A stretch of DNA of 64,000 nt. It comes from Candidatus Zixiibacteriota bacterium. Lineage in GTDB: Bacteria; Zixibacteria; MSB-5A5; UBA10806; 4484-95. The notes beneath the pieces were generated by a model. It was not told the DNA's origin, made no database searches, and saw nothing but the letters and a program-made list of their open reading frames with translations. Position 1 is the first letter of the stretch; each line of letters begins with the position of its first letter. The stretch spans positions 26,538-90,537 of the forward strand of contig JAAEQD010000366.1 of assembly GCA_024231855.1 (NCBI GenBank). Direction: 5' to 3'. Of this stretch, positions 55,485 through 64,000 are shown in pieces. Both the position numbers and the translations under genes were made by a program.

Positions 55485-57852
55485 GTATCATATTCTCAAT
55501 ACGCGCGCGCGGCGGGTGGACGCCGCCGATAAAGTAACCGGCAAGGCGCTTTACACCGATGATCTCAAACGGCCGGGTATGCTTACCGGCGCGATTTTGC
55601 ATAGCCCGCTGGCCCATGCCAGAATTCTAAATATCGATACATCCAAAGCCGAGCAACTTCCGGGCGTTGAAGCGGTGGTCACTTTTCGTGACGCCGGTAC
55701 GGAGCCGTATGGTGTCAGCCCGGCCAGATACGATGAAACGATATTCTGTCATGACAGGGTACGTTATGTCGGTGATGAAATAGCAGCCGTTGCCGCGGTC
55801 GATCTCGATACGGCGCTCGAGGCAATCAATTTGATCAAGGTAGATTTCGAGGAGCTGCCGTTAGTTCTCGATGGTCTCACGGCAATGGATGAAGGCCAGC
55901 CACAACTTCATGAAATGTACAAAAGCAACGTTTGCGCCCAGGTGCATTGGGATTTCGGCGATATCGAAGAAGGACGAAAGCAATCTCATATCATACGTAC
56001 CGATAGTCTGACCAGCAAGATGCAGGATGCCGCATTTATGGAACCGCAAAGCATTCTGGCAGAAGCAGACTCCCGGGGTAATTTAACGATGTGGAGTTCA
56101 ACCCAGGCCCCTCATTACGTTCAACGCACGGTGGCGATGGCGCTTGGCTTGCCTTTGCACAAAGTAAGGGTTATCAAGCCGGCGGTCGGCGGCGGTTTCG
56201 GGCCCAAAGCCTCCTGTTCAACCGCCGAACTGGCCACTTGCTTATTGGCTATAAAAACCGGTAAACCGGTCAAGCTGACGTTCGATCGTGAACAGGTTTT
56301 TCTCCATTCGCGCGCCAGACATCAGTTTTTCCATACCATGACTACCGGCGTTAAAAAGGACGGCACCTTATCATTCCTCGAACATAATTGTGTATTGGAT
56401 GGCGGCGCTTATGCCAGTTTCGGAATCGCCACGATATACTATGCCGGCTCGCTTCTAGGCGGCCCGTATCGGTTGAAGAATATGAAATACGACGGTTACA
56501 GGGTAGTGACCAATAAGCCGGCTTGTGGCGCTCAACGGGGTCATGGCGCGGTTATCGCACGGGCTTTATTCGAGGTTCAATTGGATCGAATCGCAGAGGA
56601 ATTGGGCATGGATCCGATCGAGTTACGATTAAGAAACGTAATGGAAACCGGTGAGACCACCTGCAACGAGCTTTTCGTTTCAAGTTTTGGTATGCGTGAG
56701 GCGTTGGAAGCGGTTCGGGATTCGGCGGCCTGGAAAAAGAAACGCTCGTTAGCCGGTGTAACACGAGGTAATGGTAAAGGTATCGGCGCAGCCTGTGGGT
56801 TTTTCGTGTCGGGAGCAGGTTACCCGATTTATCGCTCTCGAACGTATCATTGCACTGTTGTCACCAAAGTCGATGATGTCGGCGGCGGCGTGACTGTATC
56901 ATCGGGAGCTGCCGATATCGGCCAGGGTTCCGATACGATGTTGGCAATGATTACCGCCGAAGAGCTGGGCTTGAGCCTGGATGATATCAAGGTGGTATCG
57001 GGCGATTCCAGCCTCAGCGTCGATCTGGGCGCCTACTCGAGCCGGACTACATTGATGACCGGTTCGGCCTGCCGTGACGCGGCCCGTGACGTGAAAAGAC
57101 AAATTCTGGAAGCCGTCGCCAATAATTTAGGGGTTGCCCCGACTACTCTTGATTTGAAAGATGGTTTTGTGATAAGCACGGCAGGTGAAATAGATTTTTC
57201 GAAACTTCGCGAGGAATTTCTTCAAGAGCATAAAGGCTTTAAAGATATGCCCGATGGACCTCAACTGACTTTCCGCGAGGCCAGCCGGATAGCTTTTTTG
57301 GAATTGGGAAGCGTTGTCGGAACAGGTAAATATAAGCCGCCGAAATTGGGCGGTTCATTTAAAGGCGCTACGGTCGGCACATCGCCGGCGTTCGGCTGTT
57401 CGGCACAGGTGGCCGAAGTATCGGTGGATCTGCAAACCGGCGAGATTACGGTGGATAAAATCACCGGCGCGCATGATTGCGGCTTCGCGATTAATCGCAC
57501 GCAGGTAGAGGGCCAGATGCAGGGATCGATGATGATGGGTATGGGCGAAGCGCTTATGGAACAGGTGCTTTACGACAAGAAAGGCCGAATCGTGAACGCC
57601 AATCTGGCCGAGTACAAGATACCAACCTCGCTGGATATGCCTAATCTAGAAGCGATCATAGTCGAATCAAATGAGCCGCATGGCCCGTATGGCGCGAAAG
57701 AGGTCGGCGAGGGCGCGATCATGCCGGTTATCCCATCGATATTGAATGCCATATATGATGCCACGGGTGTCAGGATAGAGGAATTACCGGTAACACCGGA
57801 GCGGTTGATAGCGGCGATACAGGCAGCGAAGGAAAAAGATATAAAGTCGTAG
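55477..57852 (+). CDS. Molybdenum hydroxylase large (Mo) subunit, HcrA-like
   Basis: A 791-residue molybdopterin-cytosine-dinucleotide subunit of the xanthine oxidase family. Signatures are VTGKALYTDDL, MEPQSILAEAD, GGGFGPKA, CGAQRGHG (the substrate-side loop, as in 4-hydroxybenzoyl-CoA reductase), SGAADIGQGSDT and GAKEVGEGA with the catalytic Glu. With the two upstream subunits it forms a complete hydroxylase or reductase. The CGAQRGHG loop favours an aromatic or acyl-CoA substrate, but this is inference. Confidence 0.9.
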   Translation: MSKYHILNTRARRVDAADKVTGKALYTDDLKRPGMLTGAILHSPLAHARILNIDTSKAEQLPGVEAVVTFRDAGTEPYGVSPARYDETIFCHDRVRYVGDEIAAVAAVDLDTALEAINLIKVDFEELPLVLDGLTAMDEGQPQLHEMYKSNVCAQVHWDFGDIEEGRKQSHIIRTDSLTSKMQDAAFMEPQSILAEADSRGNLTMWSSTQAPHYVQRTVAMALGLPLHKVRVIKPAVGGGFGPKASCSTAELATCLLAIKTGKPVKLTFDREQVFLHSRARHQFFHTMTTGVKKDGTLSFLEHNCVLDGGAYASFGIATIYYAGSLLGGPYRLKNMKYDGYRVVTNKPACGAQRGHGAVIARALFEVQLDRIAEELGMDPIELRLRNVMETGETTCNELFVSSFGMREALEAVRDSAAWKKKRSLAGVTRGNGKGIGAACGFFVSGAGYPIYRSRTYHCTVVTKVDDVGGGVTVSSGAADIGQGSDTMLAMITAEELGLSLDDIKVVSGDSSLSVDLGAYSSRTTLMTGSACRDAARDVKRQILEAVANNLGVAPTTLDLKDGFVISTAGEIDFSKLREEFLQEHKGFKDMPDGPQLTFREASRIAFLELGSVVGTGKYKPPKLGGSFKGATVGTSPAFGCSAQVAEVSVDLQTGEITVDKITGAHDCGFAINRTQVEGQMQGSMMMGMGEALMEQVLYDKKGRIVNANLAEYKIPTSLDMPNLEAIIVESNEPHGPYGAKEVGEGAIMPVIPSILNAIYDATGVRIEELPVTPERLIAAIQAAKEKDIKS

Positions 57853-57868
57853 CAAGTATATACCCCTC

Positions 57869-57892
57869 GTTCCCAAACTCCGGTTTGGGAAC
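57869..57892. repeat. Palindromic intergenic repeat
   Basis: A perfect 10-bp stem GTTCCCAAAC (57869-57878) and GTTTGGGAAC (57883-57892) with a four-base loop. Elements of this type recur between genes in many bacteria. It may also serve as the end of the molybdenum hydroxylase operon, although no T tract follows. Confidence 0.65.
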
Positions 57893-57914
57893 CAGAGCAC
57901 ATTGTATGCATACA

Positions 57915-57946
57915 GATTGCCGCGTCGCTTCGCTCCTCGCAATGAC
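57915..57946. repeat. REP-like repeat ('HCEERSDAAI' type)
   Basis: The 32-base element starts GATTGCCGCGTCGCTTCG and ends CTCGCAATGAC. Read on the minus strand it gives the well-known spurious peptide HCEERSDAAI. This element is scattered between genes in many bacterial genomes and is often mis-annotated as protein. Confidence 0.8.
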
Positions 57947-57995
57947 TCAAGTTTCTTATTATAGTAAATTATTAAAACGGGGAAATATTTTTCAG

Positions 57996-58532
57996 TTAAT
58001 CGGCTTGGGCCAGTTTCGCACCTTCGCGCATCGCGTCAAGGTTCAGCTCTTGCGTGCCTTTGGGGACATTGAGTGATATTGCCTTAACCAGTGAATCTTC
58101 CGATACCAGTTTCAGCAACGTATTCATAAACCCGAGTATAACCATATTGGCGACTATTTTACGACCAAGTTTTTTAAATGCTATATCGGTAGCGCTTATA
58201 CTGTGTCTTTTGATTCCATCGGGTTCGGTATCGCGATCGGTTTTCACCAGGTCATTATCGAAGATTAATATACCGCCGGGTTTCAACATGGGGATAAATT
58301 TATCATACGCGGGTTGGGCTATCGCCACCAGAACATCATACCGTGTCGGTTCGAGTTCGAATATCTGTTCATCGGAGATAATAACATCACCACGGCATTC
58401 GCCGCCTCGTGATTCGCTGCCATATGATTGGTTCTGCAAAGCTTTCTTGCCGTCGAACGCGGCCGATTGTCCGATGATATAACTGGAAAGCACTATTCCT
58501 TGTCCGCCGAAACCGGCAAATCTCACTATCAA
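57996..58532 (-). CDS. korC: 2-oxoacid:ferredoxin oxidoreductase gamma subunit
   Basis: A 178-residue subunit starting MIVRFAGFGGQGIVLSSY, with SYGSESRGGECRGDVIISD, both typical of KorC/VorC. In this enzyme a 2-oxoacid (2-oxoglutarate or a relative) is decarboxylated with CoA and ferredoxin. It is the last gene of korDABC and overlaps korB by 4 bases. Confidence 0.92.
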   Translation of the reverse strand: MIVRFAGFGGQGIVLSSYIIGQSAAFDGKKALQNQSYGSESRGGECRGDVIISDEQIFELEPTRYDVLVAIAQPAYDKFIPMLKPGGILIFDNDLVKTDRDTEPDGIKRHSISATDIAFKKLGRKIVANMVILGFMNTLLKLVSEDSLVKAISLNVPKGTQELNLDAMREGAKLAQAD

Positions 58533-59380
58533 CTTATTTGCTCCTTCTTCTGGAGTTCGACCTGTTCCTTAGTGATCTTATGCAATTCGGCCGTATATTC
58601 CGGTCGGGTTTTTTCATGCAATTTACCGATTATGAATTTGCCTTCGAGTTCTTCCTCGGACATTTTCCTGGCTTTGCCGATCGGTACGGAATTCTTCTTG
58701 AAATACCTGAGAAAATCAGTACCATTCCGCATACCTATCGGGCGTCCAAAGTTATCCGGGCATTGAGATATAATTTCTACAAAACTGAAGCCTTCCGTAT
58801 TAATCGCGTCCTGCATCGATTTCAACAGCTTAAACACGTGATAAGTCGACCATCGGGCAACGTAACTTGCTCCGGCTGCTATCACTAACTCGGCGACATT
58901 AAAACTCGGTTCGATATTTCTGTAAGGCGTAGTTTTGGTTTTCAAGCCCGCGGGTGTAGTCGGGGCAACCTGCCCGCCGGTCATCCCATAAATCATATTG
59001 TTGACCATGATAACCGTCAAATCGATATTGCGTCTGGCGGCATGAATCAGATGGTTGCCGCCGATACCAGACACATCGCCGTCGCCGGCGACTACAATCA
59101 CTTTCAAGTCGGGACGCATGGTTTTTACGCCGGTGGCAAATGCTATCGGGCGACCGTGGGTCGTGTGAAGCGTATCGGCTTTAAAGTAGGGGCTGGGTAT
59201 CCATGAGGAGCAGCCGATTCCGGAAACGCAGACCATCTTTTTGGGATCGAGTTTCAGGGCATCGATAGCGTTGGTGAACACGTTAAGCACCGTGCCACAG
59301 CCGCAGCCAGCGCAGAAACGGTGAGGCATCAGTTCCTCACGCACATAATCCATCATCCTGTGCCTGGGACCGTCTATCAC
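58529..59380 (-). CDS. korB: 2-oxoacid:ferredoxin oxidoreductase beta subunit
   Basis: A 283-residue thiamine-diphosphate subunit. It has HRFCAGCGCGTVLNVF, VSGIGCSSWIP, the TPP motif GDGDVSGIGGNHLIHAARRN and NNMIYGMTGGQVAPTTP. The pattern fits KorB (2-oxoglutarate) more than PorB (pyruvate). It overlaps korA and korC by 4 bases each. Confidence 0.94.
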   Translation of the reverse strand: MIDGPRHRMMDYVREELMPHRFCAGCGCGTVLNVFTNAIDALKLDPKKMVCVSGIGCSSWIPSPYFKADTLHTTHGRPIAFATGVKTMRPDLKVIVVAGDGDVSGIGGNHLIHAARRNIDLTVIMVNNMIYGMTGGQVAPTTPAGLKTKTTPYRNIEPSFNVAELVIAAGASYVARWSTYHVFKLLKSMQDAINTEGFSFVEIISQCPDNFGRPIGMRNGTDFLRYFKKNSVPIGKARKMSEEELEGKFIIGKLHEKTRPEYTAELHKITKEQVELQKKEQIS

Positions 59381-60537
59381 TTCGCCTCCTGAATTGTCTG
59401 ATATATTTCATCGACCGTATGAGGAATGCCGCCGATTTTATCGACAGTTAAAACTTTGCAATCGACGAATCTTTCGATCTCTCTTGATATCTGGCCCAGG
59501 TTCATCTCCGGAACAAGAATTATATCCAGATTTTCGGCGAATTCTCTAACTTGCTTTTTAGCGAATGGCCAGATCGTTATCAATCTCAAAAAATCGACAT
59601 CTATATTATTGGCCCGGGCCATCTTGACCGCGCCGTAAGCCGGCCTGGCCGAGGCGCCATAAGAGATAACGCCAATACGAGCCTTGCCGTTTTCGGTAAT
59701 GTCTTTTTCAATACGGACAATCTTTTCCCGGTTGGCATCGATCTTTTTATAAATCCGTCTGGCTAAAACATCGTGTACTTTCTTGGTGGAAACATCCCTC
59801 ATGCCGTTGCCTTTATGGGTCGAGCCGGTTACATGAACATTTTGACCTTCGCCGTAATGAATCATGCCCGGCACCAGGCTTTCGCCGCCAAATATTTCCT
59901 CGCCCGGTTTGGCCAGCTTTCTCGACTTGTGATTGATCGATGACAGCTTCGGCATAATCACGCTCTCTCTGATATGGCCGATTTCGCCATCCATAAGCAT
60001 AATAACCGGGGTTCTGTACGTATCGGCGAGATCGAAGCAATCCAACATCAACTCGAGACATTCCTGGGCGGAGTTGGGCGACAGGGCAATAATATTATGA
60101 TCGCCATGCGTACCCCAGCGAGCCTGAAGCATATCACCCTGGGCCGGCTTGGTGGCCTGGCCGGTGGATGGTCCGGAACGTTGGACATCGACTATTACAC
60201 AAGGCGTTTCTGTCATGATAGCGTAGCCGAGGTTTTCCTGCATCAGTGAAAATCCCGGACCGCTAGTAGCGGTCATGGTACGCGCGCCGGTCCATGAGGC
60301 GCCAATGATTGCCGCTATACTAGCAATTTCATCCTCCATCTGAACACAGATACCGCCCAATCGGGGAAGTTCGGCTGATAGAAGCTCGGCTATTTCACTG
60401 GCAGGAGTAATCGGATAACCGGCGAAATAATCACAACCGGCGAAAAGCGCACCATAGGCGCAGGCTTCATCGCCAAGAATGAAGTAAGGTTTGCCTTCGA
60501 GTCCGCTTAAGTATCGTTTTTTATTTTCGTCAATCAT
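59377..60537 (-). CDS. korA: 2-oxoacid:ferredoxin oxidoreductase alpha subunit
   Basis: A 386-residue subunit with GDEACAYGALFAGCDYFAGY, PITPASEIAELL, QMEDEIASIAAIIGASWTG, TATSGPGFSLM and the CoA-side GPSTGQATKPAQGD. All are typical of KorA. It provides the pyrimidine-binding half of the active site together with korB. Confidence 0.94.
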   Translation of the reverse strand: MIDENKKRYLSGLEGKPYFILGDEACAYGALFAGCDYFAGYPITPASEIAELLSAELPRLGGICVQMEDEIASIAAIIGASWTGARTMTATSGPGFSLMQENLGYAIMTETPCVIVDVQRSGPSTGQATKPAQGDMLQARWGTHGDHNIIALSPNSAQECLELMLDCFDLADTYRTPVIMLMDGEIGHIRESVIMPKLSSINHKSRKLAKPGEEIFGGESLVPGMIHYGEGQNVHVTGSTHKGNGMRDVSTKKVHDVLARRIYKKIDANREKIVRIEKDITENGKARIGVISYGASARPAYGAVKMARANNIDVDFLRLITIWPFAKKQVREFAENLDIILVPEMNLGQISREIERFVDCKVLTVDKIGGIPHTVDEIYQTIQEAK

Positions 60538-60543
60538 AAGATA

Positions 60544-60744
60544 TTACTCTTTGGTAACGATAATCGCCAATTCCGGGCACATAAGCTCGCAGATTCTGCA
60601 ATCCGTGCAATCATCACCCCGGGCTATAACCGGAACATAGTATCCTTTCCGATTAAGTTTTTCGGAGTTTTCAAATACATCAAATGGGCAAAATTCTATG
60701 CATATATCGCACCCTTTGCACAGATTTTCATTTAATTCAACCAG
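60544..60744 (-). CDS. korD: 2x4Fe-4S ferredoxin subunit, probable CTG start
   Basis: A 66-residue ferredoxin with CKGCDICIEFCP and CTDCRICELMCP, two complete 4Fe-4S sites. It is the KorD-type subunit that receives electrons from KorABC, placed six bases upstream of korA. The frame is closed by a stop further upstream and holds no ATG, GTG or TTG before the first cysteines; a CTG seven bases after AGGAGG (60744) is the only reasonable start. The ATG inside the ribosome site is out of frame. Confidence 0.8.
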   Translation of the reverse strand: MVELNENLCKGCDICIEFCPFDVFENSEKLNRKGYYVPVIARGDDCTDCRICELMCPELAIIVTKE

Positions 60745-60878
60745 CCGGCATCCTCCTTCATATTTCCGGGAGTAATATAAAAATTAATGTCAAACAGGCA
60801 ATAGGTTTTTTATAACCTGGCCAAAAATTCGAGGAATATATTAAATAATCTATCTGTCCCTACTAATTAGGCTCAGTC

Positions 60879-62066
60879 TCAGACCTTAATAACGCAGGCA
60901 GCCGCCGTATCACCGGCAGCGCAACCGCTGAACAGCCCATAACCGCCGCCTTTAATCACCAATTCTTCGATCATCTCGATAATTGATCTCAAGGCGGTCG
61001 GGCCTTGGGGATGGCCCCAGATCAGCGAACTACCGTAGTTATTCATATTGTTAACATCATAACCCAAAGCGCGAGCTAAGAATATATCGTTTACGGCGAA
61101 CGGGTTATGGGTATTAACGACAGCCAGGTCGGAAACTTTGATACCGGCGTCATCCATGGCTTTTTGGGCCGCCGGGGCGACCGCTTCAGCCATAAATCCC
61201 TTCTTCACCCTGGCGCTGCCGAAACCGACGAATTGGATATCTATTTTCGAATCGTTGGATAACTCGGCGGCCAACTCTTTGGTGGTCACGATCATCCCGG
61301 AGTTGCCGTCGGCGGGATGGGTCTGACTGCCGAATGTAACGCTACCTTCCGGCATAACCGGTCTTAGCGATTTCAAGCCTTCCAGAGTTGTAGGGAATAC
61401 GCCTTCATCGATCTCTATAGACTTGGCTCTCTTACCCCGGCCAACCTCCACCGGAACTATATAACGTTTGTGAAACGCGCCATCATCGGCCAAAGCGTTT
61501 TGATATTGTTCAAAACGTCTCTGGGCGACCTCATCCTGTTCATCGCGGCCGATATCGTTGGCCTTGGCTACGTTTTCAGCCGTCTGAGTCATCGAGTTCT
61601 TGGCCCAGGGGTCCTGTCCGAAATTATCCCATACCCAATCTTCGGTTTGACCCAGCGCGCCGGGACCTGTCTGTGATGGATAATACAGATGCGGTCCGTT
61701 GGAGCATCTATCGGCGGCAATTACCAAACTGGCGTCGGCGATGCCGCAATCCAGATCCTGCGAGGCGTATTTTACACATATCACTCCGGTACTGCAGGCC
61801 TGGTTAATCACCGGGCCGGTAATCTGGCCGTTACCGATAAGGCCGGCCAACCAGGGGCCGCCATAAAAACATTGCGTCTGCGGAATCGTTTGACCCAGGT
61901 AAAGATTATCGAATTTCCCGGGATCGATATTCCCTTTTTCGAAAAACTTCTTGGCGGTCGCAGAGGCAAGTTGGATCGCGTGAAGGTTAGCGAAACTGCC
62001 CTGCCATTTGGAATAAGGACTGCTCCAGTACCCGCCATAAGGTATAAAAGATTTTGTGAAAGCCAT
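60879..62066 (-). CDS. Thiolase-family acyltransferase
   Basis: A 395-residue thiolase with the nucleophilic Cys in NQACSTGVICV, a WGHPQGPTALRSI segment and a C-terminal SGCAAGDTAAA that replaces the classic CxGxG. It probably joins or cleaves acyl-CoA units. It sits between leuB and korDABC, 19 bases after leuB on the minus strand. Confidence 0.85.
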   Translation of the reverse strand: MAFTKSFIPYGGYWSSPYSKWQGSFANLHAIQLASATAKKFFEKGNIDPGKFDNLYLGQTIPQTQCFYGGPWLAGLIGNGQITGPVINQACSTGVICVKYASQDLDCGIADASLVIAADRCSNGPHLYYPSQTGPGALGQTEDWVWDNFGQDPWAKNSMTQTAENVAKANDIGRDEQDEVAQRRFEQYQNALADDGAFHKRYIVPVEVGRGKRAKSIEIDEGVFPTTLEGLKSLRPVMPEGSVTFGSQTHPADGNSGMIVTTKELAAELSNDSKIDIQFVGFGSARVKKGFMAEAVAPAAQKAMDDAGIKVSDLAVVNTHNPFAVNDIFLARALGYDVNNMNNYGSSLIWGHPQGPTALRSIIEMIEELVIKGGGYGLFSGCAAGDTAAACVIKV

Positions 62067-62085
62067 ATCTTACCTCCTTGAGTAT

Positions 62086-63147
62086 TTATTTAGTTATATT
62101 TACCAACTCTTCAACAACTTGGTCGCCCATTTCCGAGGTCGGAATACCGGACCGGGCATCGAGCGATTTTATTCGTCCGGATTTCAGAAGCGATGTGATA
62201 GCGTCCTCAATCGCCATGGCCGCTTTTTTCTCGCCCAAAAAGTCGAGCATCATCTGGGCCGCCATAATAGCCGCGATTGGGCAAGCCACGTTCTTATCTT
62301 TATACTTCGGGGCCGAACCGTGGATCGGTTCGAACATCGAAACCTGGCCTGGATGGATATTACCCGAGGCGGCTATACCCATGCCGCCCTGGACCATCGC
62401 CCCCAGATCGGTGAATATATCGCCGAAAATATTGGTGGTGACCACCACATCGAACCACTCGGGATTCTTCACCATCCACATGCAAGCGGCATCTATATAA
62501 GCATGGTCACGCGTGATATCGGGATAATCGGCACCGACTTCCTCAACGGTGCGAGTCCAGATATCCTGGGCCCGGATGGCATTGGCTTTATCTACCAGTG
62601 TCACTTTGTTATCCTTCTTGCGGGCTTTGGCTAATTCAAAAGCGTAGCGCGCGGCTTGTTCGCAGCCCTTACGAGTGAATACCATGTTGGCGACCGCCAC
62701 CTCATCGGGCGTGCCTTTTTTCATGATGCCGCCAAGGCCGGTGTAGACATCCTCGGTGTTTTCCCGCACCACCACCAGGTCGACATCCTTACAGGTTTTA
62801 TCCTTAATGGGGCAAAGCGATTCCGAGTAGAGCTTGATCGGGCGCAGGTTCACATAGAGATCGAGTTTGAACCGGATACCGGCTATCACCGCCCGTTCCA
62901 CCAGTCCGACCTCGCAGCGCGGATCGCCTATCGCTCCCAACAGGATCGCGTCATGCTCTTTGTATTCGGAGTAAATAGATTCCGGCACCAGTTCGCCGGT
63001 ATTGAGATAATGCTCCGAACCGAACGGGTAGTCGGTGGTTTCATAGGTGAAATTGAAAAGCTCGGAGGTTTTCTTGAGAACCTTCAGGGCTTCGTTTGTC
63101 ACTTCGGGGCCGATACCGTCGCCGCCCAAAACTGCTATTTTGTACAT
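62086..63147 (-). CDS. leuB: 3-isopropylmalate dehydrogenase-like enzyme
   Basis: A 353-residue isocitrate/isopropylmalate dehydrogenase family member. It has AVLGGDGIGPEVTNEALKVL, VVVRENTEDVYTGLGG, MWMVKNPEWFDVVVTTNIFG and FEPIHGSAPKY. Next to leuD and leuC on the same strand, it fits leucine synthesis, but the family includes homoisocitrate and tartrate enzymes, and the neighbouring kor and thiolase genes leave that open. Confidence 0.85.
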   Translation of the reverse strand: MYKIAVLGGDGIGPEVTNEALKVLKKTSELFNFTYETTDYPFGSEHYLNTGELVPESIYSEYKEHDAILLGAIGDPRCEVGLVERAVIAGIRFKLDLYVNLRPIKLYSESLCPIKDKTCKDVDLVVVRENTEDVYTGLGGIMKKGTPDEVAVANMVFTRKGCEQAARYAFELAKARKKDNKVTLVDKANAIRAQDIWTRTVEEVGADYPDITRDHAYIDAACMWMVKNPEWFDVVVTTNIFGDIFTDLGAMVQGGMGIAASGNIHPGQVSMFEPIHGSAPKYKDKNVACPIAAIMAAQMMLDFLGEKKAAMAIEDAITSLLKSGRIKSLDARSGIPTSEMGDQVVEELVNITK

Positions 63148-63244
63148 AGTTTTCCTTTATTATTGCCGCTTTCGAGGATGAATAAGGGATTGCAATACTC
63201 ATCTACGAATTTTTAGCTATTACATAATTTTCGTTCGTAATAAT

Positions 63245-63751
63245 CTACTTCCCAAGTTTCTCCAACACCCAGCCCTTAAGGCCGCCTTTTTCGATAATAG
63301 TTTGCATGAACGGCGGGAATGGCACGAATGTGAACTCCTGACCCTTGGTGACATTTATTATCTTGCCGCCGAATATATCGATTTGGAGCTCATCACCGGC
63401 CTCGGTGGACTCGACGCATTCGACTGATTCGAAAATCGGCAGACCTATATTTATGCTGTTTCTGTAAAATATCCGGGCATACGATTTGGCAATCACCGCC
63501 GAAATACCGACTGCCTTAATCGAAAGCGGCGCCACCTCGCGCGAGGAGCCGCAGCCGAAATTATTGTCGGCGACTATAATATCACCGGGTTTGGTGTTCT
63601 TATGAAAATCCCGGTCGTGATCCTCCATGCAATGCTTGGCCAATTCGGCATCATCGGTCAGATGGCACCAGCGGCCGGGCATTATCACATCGGTGTTGAT
63701 ATTATCCCCTACCCTATATACGTTACCTTTCAGAATCATCTCGTCTCCCAT
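63245..63751 (-). CDS. leuD: 3-isopropylmalate dehydratase small subunit
   Basis: A 168-residue LeuD/HacB-type swivelling domain with VGDNINTDVIMPGRW, NNFGCGSSREVAPLSIKAVG and the end FVPFPPFMQTII. It completes the active site of the large subunit encoded just upstream on the minus strand. The short LeuD type is shared with homoaconitase small subunits, so the substrate is not fixed by sequence. Confidence 0.9.
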   Translation of the reverse strand: MGDEMILKGNVYRVGDNINTDVIMPGRWCHLTDDAELAKHCMEDHDRDFHKNTKPGDIIVADNNFGCGSSREVAPLSIKAVGISAVIAKSYARIFYRNSINIGLPIFESVECVESTEAGDELQIDIFGGKIINVTKGQEFTFVPFPPFMQTIIEKGGLKGWVLEKLGK

Positions 63752-63771
63752 ATTTCACCTCACCATAACGA

Positions 63772-64000
63772 TTACAATTCATCCGGTGAACCGATTTTAC
63801 CCATCACGGCCGAGGCCGCGGCTACCGATGTGTTGGCCAGATACACTTCGGATGAGAGATGCCCCATCCGACCGGCAAAATTACGATTGGTTGTCGATAC
63901 GCAAACCTCATCCTCGCCCAGCACTCCCATATGCCCGCCGATACAGGGGCCGCAAGTGGAGGTCGAAAACACGCAGCCGGCATCGATAAATATTTGCGGC
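63772..64000 (-). CDS. leuC: 3-isopropylmalate dehydratase large subunit, C-terminal part
   Basis: Only the last about 75 codons are in the window; the gene continues past 64000. It shows the aconitase-family cluster ligands in [12 protein letters not shown], the NRNFAGRMG motif, and the end [15 protein letters not shown]. It precedes leuD by 20 bases. Confidence 0.92.
   Translation of the reverse strand, partial: PQIFIDAGCVFSTSTCGPCIGGHMGVLGEDEVCVSTTNRNFAGRMGHLSSEVYLANTSVAAASAVMGKIGSPDEL

Noticed and set aside
58054..58888. Plus-strand frames opposite korC and korB
   Set aside because: Shadows of well-supported kor genes.
1..64000. CRISPR array
   Set aside because: No regularly spaced direct repeats were noticed anywhere, and the Cas4-like protein has no cas neighbours.

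Overview
The window appears to come from an uncultured bacterium of the FCB superphylum, most likely candidate phylum Zixibacteria. The support is a FlgD/T9SS-like C-terminal sorting domain (PNPFNSTTTIEYSI start), two secreted proteins that end in a dockerin-like module with DVTYLVNYFRG-type repeats, a sigma-54 activator with TPRs, and a ferredoxin-dependent 2-oxoacid oxidoreductase with a linked thiolase. The phylum call is inference from gene style, not from a marker gene.

Positions 1 to about 35.7 kb form an AT-rich accessory island. It begins with three small phage-like genes. It then carries a tightly overlapping six-gene operon (1273-15161) that matches the layout of the single-strand DNA phosphorothioation defence system SspBCD with the restriction module SspFGH; the cysteine desulfurase SspA is absent from the window. 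Next comes a phage/plasmid-type operon (DUF932 protein, Cas4/AddB-like nuclease, Cys-rich protein), then small regulators and a CAAX-type membrane protease. Between 20.0 and 22.6 kb lie cassettes of paired tiny genes, each with a 23-residue cationic peptide followed by a 28-37-residue acidic amphipathic peptide. They occur in two full copies and one decayed copy, all on the minus strand, and I do not recognise the family. From 24.5 to 30.7 kb there is a coupled run of kinase, GAF/HD-GYP protein, two radical SAM enzymes, nucleotidyltransferase and methyltransferase. From 35.1 to 31.2 kb a minus-strand operon encodes a membrane helical-repeat protein, a Nudix hydrolase, a second methyltransferase and a histidine-phosphatase/alpha-beta-hydrolase fusion. 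Together these look like an uncharacterised small-molecule pathway.

The right edge of the island is marked by a 3' tRNA fragment (T-arm, 3' acceptor strand, CCA; 35711-35738) with no tRNA 5' half, as expected for an attachment-site scar. Immediately beyond it, a MarC-family gene is split by one in-frame amber codon.

From 36.6 kb on the content is core metabolism: PEP carboxykinase, class II aldolase and glycogen phosphorylase in a row; a duplicated AspT-type transporter; secreted dockerin and sorting-domain proteins; and a TPR/sigma-54 activator followed by a sigma-54 promoter driving an atypical thioredoxin-fold protein. After these come histidinol-phosphate aminotransferase; a three-subunit molybdenum hydroxylase (FAD, 2Fe-2S and Mo subunits); and a minus-strand block of leuC (partial), leuD, leuB, thiolase and korDABC.

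No rRNA, complete tRNA, CRISPR array, insertion sequence or intact integrase was seen.
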